DNA of 10,892 nt from an uncultured Dorea sp. (GTDB taxonomy: Bacteria > Bacillota > Clostridia > Lachnospirales > Lachnospiraceae), in NCBI GenBank assembly GCA_934307335.1, contig CAKRCL010000055.1:1-10892 (forward strand), in the 5' to 3' direction. Below the pieces are notes generated by a model. It was not told where the DNA came from. It searched no databases and worked only from the letters and a program-made list of their open reading frames with translations. The position numbers and the translations under genes were made by a program. Below are positions 1-7,032 of the stretch, piece after piece (the first letter of the stretch is position 1; every line of letters starts with the position of its first letter).

Positions 1-602
1 ACGCTATGCTCGAATCCACATAAAACGAACATCATGATTGGAAAGAACAATCCGATGATCTTGGAAGACACCTGCTTAGCAGCAAATGAAATCCATACAG
101 CGATACATACAAGGAAATTACATGCGATTCCACGAAGTAATGCATCACCAAATGAGAGAGATACTTTACCGACAGCTGTGCTGATCATGGATGCTGCAAG
201 ACCATTATTGAAAAGTCCGGCTTCATGACTGAATACACAAATTGCTGCAACGGCAATGCCACCTACCATATTGCCAAGGTATACAACGATCCAGTTCTTC
301 AGCATTCCTGCAACTGTGATTTCTTTTTTGCACAGTGGAATGACAAGAAGACAGTTACCTGTGAACAGTTCACTTCCGGCGAGAAGTACCATAGTAAGTC
401 CTCCCGGGAAGATGCATGCCCCAAGAAATTTGCCCACAGATGGAAGCGGAATGGATACGGCTGCTGCAGTAGAGGCAACACCTCCAAATGCGATAAAGAT
501 TCCGGCCAGGATTCCAAGAACGAACATCTTGGCCACTGGTGTGTTAACCTTACCCTTTCCGATTGCAATATAGTTGTTAGCTACTTCTTTTGGTGAATTC
601 AT
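1..602 (-). CDS. focA: Formate/nitrite transporter (FNT) family channel, partial at C-terminus
   Basis: This is an inner-membrane pentameric FNT channel, probably moving formate. Translating the minus strand from ATG at 602 gives 200 residues plus two bases before the window edge; family members are usually about 260-285 residues, so the last transmembrane helices are missing. The protein begins MNSPKEVANNYIAIGKGKVN and alternates long hydrophobic segments. It contains LLAGSELFTG (FNT signature 1), NWIVVYLGNMVGG, and GIACNFLVCIA (FNT signature 2, one conservative change). It ends at GFEHS, so the central pore histidine of the family (H199 here) is present. The start has the ribosome binding site GGGAGG about 8 nt upstream. 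It lies 40 bp behind moeA on the same strand, the last visible gene of the mobAB-moeA operon. Formate rather than nitrite or hydrosulfide is inferred from the cofactor genes and the fermentative context; the sequence alone does not decide the substrate. Confidence 0.9.
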   Translation of the reverse strand, partial: MNSPKEVANNYIAIGKGKVNTPVAKMFVLGILAGIFIAFGGVASTAAAVSIPLPSVGKFLGACIFPGGLTMVLLAGSELFTGNCLLVIPLCKKEITVAGMLKNWIVVYLGNMVGGIAVAAICVFSHEAGLFNNGLAASMISTAVGKVSLSFGDALLRGIACNFLVCIAVWISFAAKQVSSKIIGLFFPIMMFVLCGFEHS

Positions 603-642
603 AACAAATTCCTCCCTTCCCCTAAATTTAGTCCTATATTAA

Positions 643-1857
643 TTAAAGAATATAGACTTCCAGTTTCGTTCCTGCCTCGAGGGGTCCGCTCCCAGCAGGA
701 ATGATGGCCAGCAGGTTACAGTCACTCATAGATGAAACAGAACCATTATGCTGGTTGTTAAGTGGAATAAAATATAACATACCATTCCGGAACTCAGAGT
801 GTCCTTTCAAAATCCTTGTAACAGGACTTGATTTTTTAAACTCAGATCCCAGATAAGCAGTGGTCTGTGGAAATGTGATATCTGATCTTCCACATAGTTT
901 TCTCATAAATGGAAATCCGACACATAACAGACCAGTTGCGGCAGCACCTGGATTACCGGATAAGCCCAGAATGACTTTTCCATTCTTTAATGCTCCAAGC
1001 ATTGCGCCGCCCGGTTTGAATTTTAACCGGTGAAAAAGAAGCTCGCCGTCGATGCGGCGAATCACTTCCGGCATATAGTCAAAATCACCAGCAGACACCC
1101 CACCTGTAGTGATTACTATATCATTTGTCTCAAGAGCGCCATTGACGGCGTCGCAAAGTGAATCCAAATCATCATTTACAATATTCAGATAGTTGGCGGT
1201 CATGTGGTGTTTTTGGATATAACCGCCTAAAAGATAAGGATTCGTATTATAAATTTTACCATATTCCAAAGGAGAACCTACATTTAAAAGTTCACTTCCG
1301 GTGCTGATCAGTCCGACAGAAAGCTTTTTGTAGACTGGGATTTCAGCAATGCCTTGTCCTGCAATCAAAGCCAGGTCAGAAGCGGTAAGAAGTTTTCCTT
1401 TTGGAACTAACAAGGTTCCTTTTTCAACATCTTCACCCGGTGGAACAATGTTATTGCACATGACCGGTGCGTTTAAAGTGACTGTTGTATCTGTAAAAGT
1501 TGTGCGTTCATGCATAATAATGGCATCTGCCCCTTCTGGAACAGGAGCGCCGGTCATGATGCGGGCAGCTTTTCCTTCGGTAATAGGATATTTTGGAATA
1601 CTTCCGGCTGGAATAACTTCTGTGACTTTGAGCGTTACAGGGTGCTTTTGTGTAGCGCCTGATGTGTCAGCCTGACGAAGTGCATATCCGTCATAGGCGC
1701 TTCTGGAAAAAGAAGGAACCGGAATGACAGAGATGATATCTTTTGCAAGGATTCGTTCAAAAGCATCTTTTAATAAAATCTGTTCGGTCTGTAAACAATC
1801 TGAGGTTATCAGATTGAGAAGGCAATCAGATGCTTCTTTCAAAGTTTGAATGTTCAT
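643..1857 (-). CDS. moeA: Molybdopterin molybdenumtransferase MoeA
   Basis: MoeA inserts molybdate into adenylylated molybdopterin, releasing AMP, to give Mo-molybdopterin in the cytoplasm. The protein is 404 residues, normal for the family. Visible motifs in order are SRSAYDGYA (D56; usual SAMDGYA), RIMTGAPVPEGADAI, GEDVEKG, STGSELL, TTGGVSAGDFD in the MPT-binding MogA-like domain, FKPGGAMLGA and GLSGNPGAAA, then a C-terminal beta-barrel domain ending EVYIL. Two motifs differ from the E. coli form: KPGKP reads KPGGA and PGNPVS reads SGNPGAA, so the second lysine is missing. The ATG at 1857 is preceded by AAGGAAAG at about 8 nt. It sits 37 bp downstream of mobAB and 40 bp upstream of the FNT channel on the same strand, with no terminator between them, so the three are probably co-transcribed. 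Function in Moco synthesis is well supported; the effect of the motif changes is unknown. Confidence 0.95.
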   Translation of the reverse strand: MNIQTLKEASDCLLNLITSDCLQTEQILLKDAFERILAKDIISVIPVPSFSRSAYDGYALRQADTSGATQKHPVTLKVTEVIPAGSIPKYPITEGKAARIMTGAPVPEGADAIIMHERTTFTDTTVTLNAPVMCNNIVPPGEDVEKGTLLVPKGKLLTASDLALIAGQGIAEIPVYKKLSVGLISTGSELLNVGSPLEYGKIYNTNPYLLGGYIQKHHMTANYLNIVNDDLDSLCDAVNGALETNDIVITTGGVSAGDFDYMPEVIRRIDGELLFHRLKFKPGGAMLGALKNGKVILGLSGNPGAAATGLLCVGFPFMRKLCGRSDITFPQTTAYLGSEFKKSSPVTRILKGHSEFRNGMLYFIPLNNQHNGSVSSMSDCNLLAIIPAGSGPLEAGTKLEVYIL

Positions 1858-1894
1858 ATGTATTCTTTCCTTATATATATAGCAAATAAATTAA

Positions 1895-2965
1895 TTAATG
1901 TTTCAACAGGTCATTATGATACTGCTGTAAAATATACTCAGCAAGTGCTTCGATATCATCTCGGTTATAAACCGGAGCAGATAATTTCAAAGCGGGTATA
2001 GCTTTATCAGCAGTTATATAAGCAATACAGTCAGAGGCAGAAGAAATTAATTCTTGATTTTGTTCTCTGCTTCCCGTTAAAAGAATGAGCTTTGGATAAG
2101 AACTCCATTTGAAGCCTTCTAAAAGAATGAGATCTGCATCACCGACAAGAGCAGACAGATTCTCTTCTTGTAAGGATTCTCTTTTAATAATAGAATACTT
2201 ATCGTTGTCAAAAACTATGGATGTACTTGCACCTGATTGCCAAAAACGATAACTGTCTGTTCCGGCAGAATCCGGTTCAAAGGAATGTCCATCATGTTTG
2301 ACAGTAGCTACCTTAAGGCCTCTTTGGATTAAGGCAGGAATCAGACGTTCAATTAAAGTAGTTTTTCCGAAATTTTTAAATCCGGAAATCGCAAGATAAC
2401 TTTTTGCAGTAAGTTTTTGATATTCTTCAGGTGTATTGATATTCTGAAGCTGCCAGGACTCATCCCCAATATGATAATAGTAAGTAGCGAGGCTGTTCAG
2501 AGCATCCATAATTCTAAATTTTCCGTCATTTAAGCACCTTTCCAGTACTGGAATGCAGCTTTTACGATAAATACCACACAAAGGATGAAGTCCTTCGTCT
2601 TCTGTAACACAGATTAAAGCATCTGCATTTGCAGATTCCATAGCTTCTTCCATGTGATGCGCCAGTGCCCGTGTAAAAAGAGGAACGTCACAGGGGAGAA
2701 CTAATAAAGTATCTGATTTGCAGACAGATAGAGCACTGAACAGTCCACTCATAGGACCGCAGTCTGGATAACTGTCAGAAACCATTTGATAAGGGATTTC
2801 CGGATGCCGGCTGGCATCATCTACTGAAATTAGAATCTCTGGATAATCATGTAATTCAAAAGCTAGTTTATCAAGAAATGTTGTTCCATTGAGCCGTAGG
2901 GAGGATTTCCGATATCCCATTCGACGGCTTTTTCCTCCTGCCAAAATCAGGCAGCCTGTGTTCAT
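1895..2965 (-). CDS. mobAB: Fused MobA-MobB: molybdenum cofactor guanylyltransferase and MobB GTPase
   Basis: MobA couples GMP from GTP to Mo-molybdopterin to form the MGD cofactor used by the DMSO reductase family, including formate dehydrogenases; MobB is a GTP-binding accessory protein. With ATG at 2965 the protein is 356 residues. Residues 1-185 are MobA: LILAGGKSRRMG nucleotide-binding loop (6-17), VLPCDVPLF with the metal-binding Asp near 93, and NINTPEEY near 175-182. Residues 190-356 are MobB: P-loop GFKNFGKTT (195-203), TVKHDGHSFEPD, GTDSYRFW and LILLEGFK. A GTG at 2974 would add three residues, but AGGTG at 2972-2976 sits 6 nt before ATG 2965 and overlaps the GTG, so ATG is preferred. 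Fusion of the two domains is known in other bacteria. It is the first gene of the leftward operon and has its own promoter. It implies an MGD-dependent enzyme in the cell. Confidence 0.94.
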   Translation of the reverse strand: MNTGCLILAGGKSRRMGYRKSSLRLNGTTFLDKLAFELHDYPEILISVDDASRHPEIPYQMVSDSYPDCGPMSGLFSALSVCKSDTLLVLPCDVPLFTRALAHHMEEAMESANADALICVTEDEGLHPLCGIYRKSCIPVLERCLNDGKFRIMDALNSLATYYYHIGDESWQLQNINTPEEYQKLTAKSYLAISGFKNFGKTTLIERLIPALIQRGLKVATVKHDGHSFEPDSAGTDSYRFWQSGASTSIVFDNDKYSIIKRESLQEENLSALVGDADLILLEGFKWSSYPKLILLTGSREQNQELISSASDCIAYITADKAIPALKLSAPVYNRDDIEALAEYILQQYHNDLLKH

Positions 2966-2971
2966 CTGTAT

Positions 2972-2976
2972 CACCT
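2972..2976 (-). promoter_or_regulatory. Ribosome binding site deciding the mobAB start
   Basis: AGGTG on the minus strand lies 6 nt before the ATG at 2965. The alternative in-frame GTG start at 2974 overlaps this site and has no Shine-Dalgarno sequence of its own, so the ATG is the better start. Confidence 0.65.
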
Positions 2977-2998
2977 CATGTTGTATTTATCTATAAAC

Positions 2999-3010
2999 AA
3001 GCGTGCTTAT
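2999..3010. promoter_or_regulatory. Candidate operator, copy 1 of AAGCGTGCTTAT
   Basis: The 12-mer AAGCGTGCTTAT contains the dyad AAGC-gt-GCTT. It lies about 12-23 bp downstream of the predicted start point of the leftward mobAB transcript, where a bound protein would block elongation. An identical copy lies exactly 105 bp away. The binding protein is unknown. Confidence 0.5.
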
Positions 3011-3028
3011 AGGCGTTTCGTTCAGCTC

Positions 3029-3057
3029 ATTATAGCATTTAAAATTAAAATTTACAA
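3029..3057 (-). promoter_or_regulatory. Sigma-A promoter for mobAB-moeA-FNT operon
   Basis: Reading the minus strand, -35 is TTGTAA (3057-3052), the spacer is 17 bp, and -10 is TATAAT (3034-3029) with an extended-10 TG one base upstream. The predicted start point is near 3022, giving a leader of about 57 nt before mobAB. That leader is too short for a molybdenum cofactor riboswitch. Confidence 0.75.
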
Positions 3058-3103
3058 TGAAAGATATAGTTTTCACAGGATTGATAAAAATGGAACAAAT
3101 TTT

Positions 3104-3115
3104 AAGCGTGCTTAT
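3104..3115. promoter_or_regulatory. Candidate operator, copy 2 of AAGCGTGCTTAT
   Basis: This is identical to the 12-mer at 2999-3010 and slightly more symmetrical, with TAAGC-gt-GCTTA at 3103-3114. It lies upstream of the leftward promoter and about 130-140 bp upstream of the predicted rightward start point. The 105-bp separation equals ten helical turns, so two bound regulators would face the same side of the DNA. Confidence 0.5.
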
Positions 3116-3208
3116 TAAGGAAAATATAAAGACGCTATAAGAAAAAACTATAGAAAAACGGCTGATATTGTGAATAAAATAGCATTTTAACTAAAAAAGA
3201 TAAAAATA

Positions 3209-3237
3209 TTTACAAAAATTTATCTAAATGCTATAAT
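3209..3237 (+). promoter_or_regulatory. Sigma-A promoter for the oxidoreductase-hydA operon
   Basis: The -35 is TTTACA (3209-3214), the spacer is 17 bp, and the -10 is TATAAT (3232-3237) with extended-10 TG at 3229-3230. The start point is predicted near 3244, giving a leader of about 56 nt. The 12 bases AAATGCTATAAT are identical to those of the divergent leftward promoter. Confidence 0.75.
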
Positions 3238-3300
3238 ATATCTACTGTAACCGAGAAAAATATATCATTAAGATCATTAAGAGGGAAAGGAAAGAAAACA

Positions 3301-5133
3301 ATGAGTAGATTAACGATCGATACTCCAAGCAGGGCAGATCTTGTTATGGAGCAGCTCTACAAAGATCTTGAGCGCAGAATCGAATCCAGTCCTCCGGGAT
3401 TATGCCCAGTGGATTTATCGCGTGCATTTTTGGAGTTATGCCACGCTCAGACTTGTGGAAAATGTGTACCTTGTCGTGTCGGTCTTGGTCAGTTAAATCA
3501 TCTGATCAGAAAAGTTCTAAACGGTAATGCGACAATGGAGACACTGGATACTATGGAACAGACAGCAAAGTCCATTATGGAATCAGCCGATTGTGCGATT
3601 GGATATGAGGCAGCACATATGGTATATAAGGGGCTGATTGGATATCGAGATGATTACATCGAGCATATTAAGAACGGACGTTGTACCTGCACCTATAATC
3701 AGCCGGTTCCGTGTGTATCTTTATGTCCGGCGCATGTAGACATCCCAGGATATGTAGCGTTAGTTGGGGAAGGACGCTACGCAGACGCAATCCGTCTGAT
3801 CCGAAAAGATAATCCATTCCCGACAACATGCGGATTTATCTGTGAACATCCATGTGAGGCAAGATGCCGTAGAAATATGATCGATGATTCGATCAATATC
3901 CGTGGACTGAAACGTGTGGCAGCGGATTTTGCAGGGGAAGTAGAACCGCCAAAGTGTGCACCAAGTACTGGAAAACGAGTTGCTGTATTAGGAGGAGGTC
4001 CGGGTGGACTTAGTGCTGCTTATTATCTGCAGCTTATGGGACACCAGACAACTGTATATGAGATGCTTCCAAAACTTGGAGGTATGCTTCGTTATGGTAT
4101 TCCGAATTACAGACTTCCAAAGAATCGCCTGGATGAAGATATTAATGCAATCCTGAAGACAGGGGTAGAAGTAAAATACGGTCTTAAGATTGGTGAGGAT
4201 ATTACAATTCAGCAGCTTCGAAGTGAGTATGATGCTGTGTTGATCACAATCGGAGCAAGTACTGATAAAAAATTAGGACTGGAAGGCGAAGACGCAGATG
4301 GCGTGATTTCTGCAGTACAGTTCTTAAGAGATGTAGGAAAAGATGAAGCATTGGATCTGACTGGAAAGGAAGTTGCAGTTGTTGGTGGTGGTAACGTATC
4401 TATGGATGCTGTTCGTACTGCTAAGAGACTGGGCGCTAAGAAAGTCAGCATTGTATATAGAAGAAGAGTTGCAGATATGACAGCACTTCCGGCAGAGATT
4501 GAAGGAGCAATCGCAGAAGGAATCGAAGTACAGACTCTGAAAGCACCATCAGCTCTGGACATTGATGAGAATCATCATATCAAAGGACTTTATGTGACAC
4601 CACAGATGATCAGTGAGATCAAGGGTGGTCGTGCAAGCGTAAAACCGACAGGTGAGGAAGATAAATATATTCCATGTGATGTACTTGTTGTTGCAATTGG
4701 TCAGAACATAGAGACAGAGCATTTTGCACAGGCAGGAATTCCGGTAGAACGCGGTAAGATCGTGACAACTGCAAGCGGAGATTTCTTAGATATGCCAGGT
4801 GTATTTGCCGGTGGGGACTGCGCAAGTGGTCCGGCTACTGTAATCAAAGCGATTGCAGCAGCAAAAGTTGTAGCTGCCAATATTGATGAATATCTTGGAT
4901 ATCATCATGAGATTTCCTGCGATGTAGAAATCCCGAAGGCAAGCCTTCATGACAGAGTTCCTTGCGGACGTGCAGAACTTACAGAGCGTGAGGCATGTGA
5001 GAGAGTCTGTGACTTTGAAGGTGTGGAGAACTGCATGACTGAAAAAGAAGCGAAGCAGGAAGCGTGTCGCTGCTTACGCTGTGATCATTTCGGATATGGA
5101 ATATTTAAAGGAGGCAGAGAAAAATTATGGTAA
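3301..5133 (+). CDS. GltD-like FAD/NAD(P) oxidoreductase with N-terminal NuoF-type 4Fe-4S domain, hydrogenase partner
   Basis: This is probably the flavoprotein subunit passing electrons between NAD(P)H and the hydrogenase encoded next. Residues about 35-115 resemble the C-terminal 4Fe-4S domain of NuoF: CGKCVPCRVG (C52, C55, C58) plus C98. The FMN/NADH-binding part of NuoF is absent. Residues about 128-195 form the GltD/NfnB iron-sulfur domain, with C128, C130, C138, C142P and C177, C181, C185, C189. The FAD site is VAVLGGGPGG (227-236) and GGDCASGP (D506). The second dinucleotide site is VGGGNVSMDA (361-370) with YRRR (386-389), a pattern that in GltD and NfnB contacts the NADPH phosphate. 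The last 60 residues hold seven cysteines (555, 566, 570, 578, 589, 591, 594), possibly another cluster. The stop overlaps the hydA start by 7 bp, which implies coupling. NADPH preference and any electron bifurcation are inference. Confidence 0.88.
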   Translation: MSRLTIDTPSRADLVMEQLYKDLERRIESSPPGLCPVDLSRAFLELCHAQTCGKCVPCRVGLGQLNHLIRKVLNGNATMETLDTMEQTAKSIMESADCAIGYEAAHMVYKGLIGYRDDYIEHIKNGRCTCTYNQPVPCVSLCPAHVDIPGYVALVGEGRYADAIRLIRKDNPFPTTCGFICEHPCEARCRRNMIDDSINIRGLKRVAADFAGEVEPPKCAPSTGKRVAVLGGGPGGLSAAYYLQLMGHQTTVYEMLPKLGGMLRYGIPNYRLPKNRLDEDINAILKTGVEVKYGLKIGEDITIQQLRSEYDAVLITIGASTDKKLGLEGEDADGVISAVQFLRDVGKDEALDLTGKEVAVVGGGNVSMDAVRTAKRLGAKKVSIVYRRRVADMTALPAEIEGAIAEGIEVQTLKAPSALDIDENHHIKGLYVTPQMISEIKGGRASVKPTGEEDKYIPCDVLVVAIGQNIETEHFAQAGIPVERGKIVTTASGDFLDMPGVFAGGDCASGPATVIKAIAAAKVVAANIDEYLGYHHEISCDVEIPKASLHDRVPCGRAELTEREACERVCDFEGVENCMTEKEAKQEACRCLRCDHFGYGIFKGGREKLW

Positions 5134-6860
5134 ATCTTACAATAGATGGAAGACAAATTTCAGTAGAAGAGAATACCACAATTATGGAAGCTGCCAAATC
5201 CGTTGGTATTCAGATCCCGAGCCTTTGTTATCTTAAAGGTATCAATGAAATTGGAGCCTGCCGCGTGTGTGTGGTAGAACTGGAAGGAAAAGACAGATTG
5301 ATCACTGCCTGCAACAATGTTTGCGAGGAAGGTATGGTCATTTATACAAATAGTCCGAAAGTCAGAAAAGACAGACGTACAACGGTTGAATTGATTTTGT
5401 CAGAGCATGACTGTCAATGTGTAACCTGTATGAGAAGTGGTAACTGTAGTCTTCAGAAGATCGCGAATGATCTGGATATCCTGGAACTGCCATTTCACCA
5501 GTATCTGGAGCATCAGGCGTGGGATAAGACATTTCCGCTGATCCGTGATTCTGCAAAATGCATCAAATGTATGCGTTGTGTTCAAGTATGTGATAAAGTA
5601 CAGGGACTTGGTATTTGGGATGTAGAAGGAACCGGTTATCATACAACCGTTAATGTGTCAGGACATAATTCAATCCGTGAAGCAGACTGTGCACTTTGTG
5701 GTCAGTGTATTACACATTGTCCGGTAGGAGCACTTCGTGAGAGAAGCGATACGAATGAAGTATGGAAAGCGATTGAGGATCCAGAGAAGATAGTAGTGGC
5801 GCAGGTAGCACCGGCTGTACGTGCAGCATGGGGTGAGGAGCTTGGTCTGGCACCGGAAGAGGCAACGGTTGGAAAGATTATGGATGCCCTTAAGAGAATG
5901 GGAATCAACTATGTATTTGACACCACATTTTCAGCAGATCTTACAATTATGGAAGAGGGCAATGAATTTGTAAAGAGATTTACAAGTGGTGAGTTGAAAG
6001 ACCGTCCGATGTTCACATCTTGTTGTCCGGGCTGGGTACGCTTTATTAAGAGTCAATTTCCACACCTTGTAAAATATCTTTCTTCCGCAAAATCACCACA
6101 GCAGATGTTTGGTGCAGTTATGAAAACATATTTTGCAGAAAAACTGGGTGTGAGTCCAGAGAAGATTTATACAGTATCTGTTATGCCATGTGTGGCTAAG
6201 AAGGCAGAGCGTGAGATGGATCTTTATTATGAAGAGTATGCAGGACATGATATTGATGCAGTGATTACAACTCGTGAGTTGATTCGAATGATTCGCTCCG
6301 CACACATCAGTCCGGAAACGTTGACAGATATCGAGAGTGATCGTCCGATGCATGAAGGTACCGGAGCAGGAGTTATCTTTGGTGCTACTGGTGGAGTTAT
6401 GGAGGCAGCTCTTCGTTCTGCTTACTATATTATTAAAGGTGAGAATCCTCCGGCAGAGGCATTTACAGCAGTCAGAAGCCAGGGATTCAATGAAAATGAC
6501 GGAGTTCAGGAAGCAAATTTCCAGATTAATGATATTACAGTTAGAACTGCTGTAGTCAGTGGACTTGGCAATACAAGAGAATTGATTAAAAAGATTGAAT
6601 CTGGTGAAGTACATTATGACTTTGTAGAAGTTATGGCATGTCCGGGAGGATGTGTCGGTGGTGGCGGACAGCCAATCCATGATGGAGAAGAACGCGCATT
6701 TGAGCGTGGTAAAAATCTGTATTATCTGGATCGCAATGCAAACTTAAGATTCTCTCATGAAAATCCAGATGTTATTGCAATGTACAGAGAGTACTTTGAG
6801 GCTCCGAATTCTCACAAAGCACATATGCTTCTTCATACTGAACATAAGAAAAATGCATAA
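5127..6860 (+). CDS. hydA: [FeFe] hydrogenase, CpI-like modular form
   Basis: It catalyses reversible H2 formation from protons and low-potential electrons in the cytoplasm. The 577 residues match the length and layout of clostridial CpI. The order is a 2Fe-2S domain (C34, C45, C48, C62), a His-Cys3 4Fe-4S site (H94, C98, C101, C107), two ferredoxin-type 4Fe-4S sites (CIKCMRCVQVC and CALCGQCITHCP), then the H-cluster domain. The three H-cluster motifs are intact: TSCCPGW (proton-relay C299 and ligand C300), MPCVAKKAE (C355) and MACPGGCVGGGGQP (C505, C509). A small-subunit-like tail ends SHKAHMLLHT. AAAGGAGG lies 12 nt before the ATG, inside the upstream gene. The partner is a GltD-like flavoprotein rather than the HydB/HydC pair of the well-studied bifurcating enzymes, which corresponds to the 'glutamate synthase-linked' group A2 class. 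Maturases HydE, HydF and HydG are not in the window. All catalytic residues are present, so it should be active. Confidence 0.96.
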   Translation: MVNLTIDGRQISVEENTTIMEAAKSVGIQIPSLCYLKGINEIGACRVCVVELEGKDRLITACNNVCEEGMVIYTNSPKVRKDRRTTVELILSEHDCQCVTCMRSGNCSLQKIANDLDILELPFHQYLEHQAWDKTFPLIRDSAKCIKCMRCVQVCDKVQGLGIWDVEGTGYHTTVNVSGHNSIREADCALCGQCITHCPVGALRERSDTNEVWKAIEDPEKIVVAQVAPAVRAAWGEELGLAPEEATVGKIMDALKRMGINYVFDTTFSADLTIMEEGNEFVKRFTSGELKDRPMFTSCCPGWVRFIKSQFPHLVKYLSSAKSPQQMFGAVMKTYFAEKLGVSPEKIYTVSVMPCVAKKAEREMDLYYEEYAGHDIDAVITTRELIRMIRSAHISPETLTDIESDRPMHEGTGAGVIFGATGGVMEAALRSAYYIIKGENPPAEAFTAVRSQGFNENDGVQEANFQINDITVRTAVVSGLGNTRELIKKIESGEVHYDFVEVMACPGGCVGGGGQPIHDGEERAFERGKNLYYLDRNANLRFSHENPDVIAMYREYFEAPNSHKAHMLLHTEHKKNA

Positions 6861-6904
6861 GCATCATAGATAAGGGAATTTTCCCCAATATGACAGCAAT
6901 TAGC

Positions 6905-6974
6905 AGGCAACAGTTAGCAGCTATATTATGTGAGAACATGTAAATAGCGAAAAGCTGTTGCCTCTTATTTTATT
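6905..6974 (+). terminator. Long-hairpin terminator candidate after hydA
   Basis: AGGCAACAG (6905-6913) pairs perfectly with CTGTTGCCT (6955-6963), followed by a T-rich run (CTTATTTTATT). The 41-nt interior folds again: GCTAT (6920-6924) with ATAGC (6944-6948), and ATGT/ACAT closing a GAGA tetraloop (6928-6939). The T-tract is interrupted, so termination may be partial. Confidence 0.55.
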
Positions 6975-6991
6975 GAGTCAGAAAAATGGAC

Positions 6992-7019
6992 TTGACAATA
7001 TGTTTCCGGCGAGTATAAT
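6992..7019 (+). promoter_or_regulatory. Consensus sigma-A promoter for eda-kdgK
   Basis: Perfect -35 TTGACA (6992-6997) and perfect -10 TATAAT (7014-7019), separated by 16 bp. The start point is predicted near 7026, giving a leader of about 68 nt before eda. Confidence 0.8.
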
Positions 7020-7032
7020 CAAAAGTAAGAGG

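Larger units (their letters stand above)
2977..3300. other. Divergent intergenic control region
   Basis: About 325 bp of AT-rich DNA between the two divergent operons. It holds two back-to-back extended -10 promoters, two copies of a dyad 12-mer and a ribosome binding site rich in GGA (3281-3293) before the ATG at 3301. The part between the second 12-mer and the rightward promoter (about 3120-3205) is A-rich with only an isolated TTGTGAA at 3168-3174. I see no gene, riboswitch or terminator in it. Confidence 0.7.

Noticed and set aside
225..596. Plus-strand open frames opposite the FNT channel
   Set aside because: The minus strand encodes FNT signatures and transmembrane segments through this stretch; the plus-strand products look random.
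2966..3022. Molybdenum cofactor riboswitch before mobAB
   Set aside because: The predicted leader is only about 57 nt and has no long multi-stem fold; the known Moco RNA motif is much larger.
3168..3174. Rex half-site TTGTGAA upstream of the hydrogenase operon
   Set aside because: No matching TTCACAA or TTAACAA half at the right 4-bp spacing; a lone 7-mer in AT-rich DNA is weak evidence.
6093..6680. 195-codon open frame antisense to hydA
   Set aside because: It lies wholly inside hydA, which has all its catalytic motifs; the antisense protein has no recognisable domain and no good ribosome binding site.
6874..6886. GGGAATTTTCCC inverted repeat after hydA
   Set aside because: The loop is too tight and no T-run follows; the larger hairpin at 6905-6963 is the better terminator candidate.
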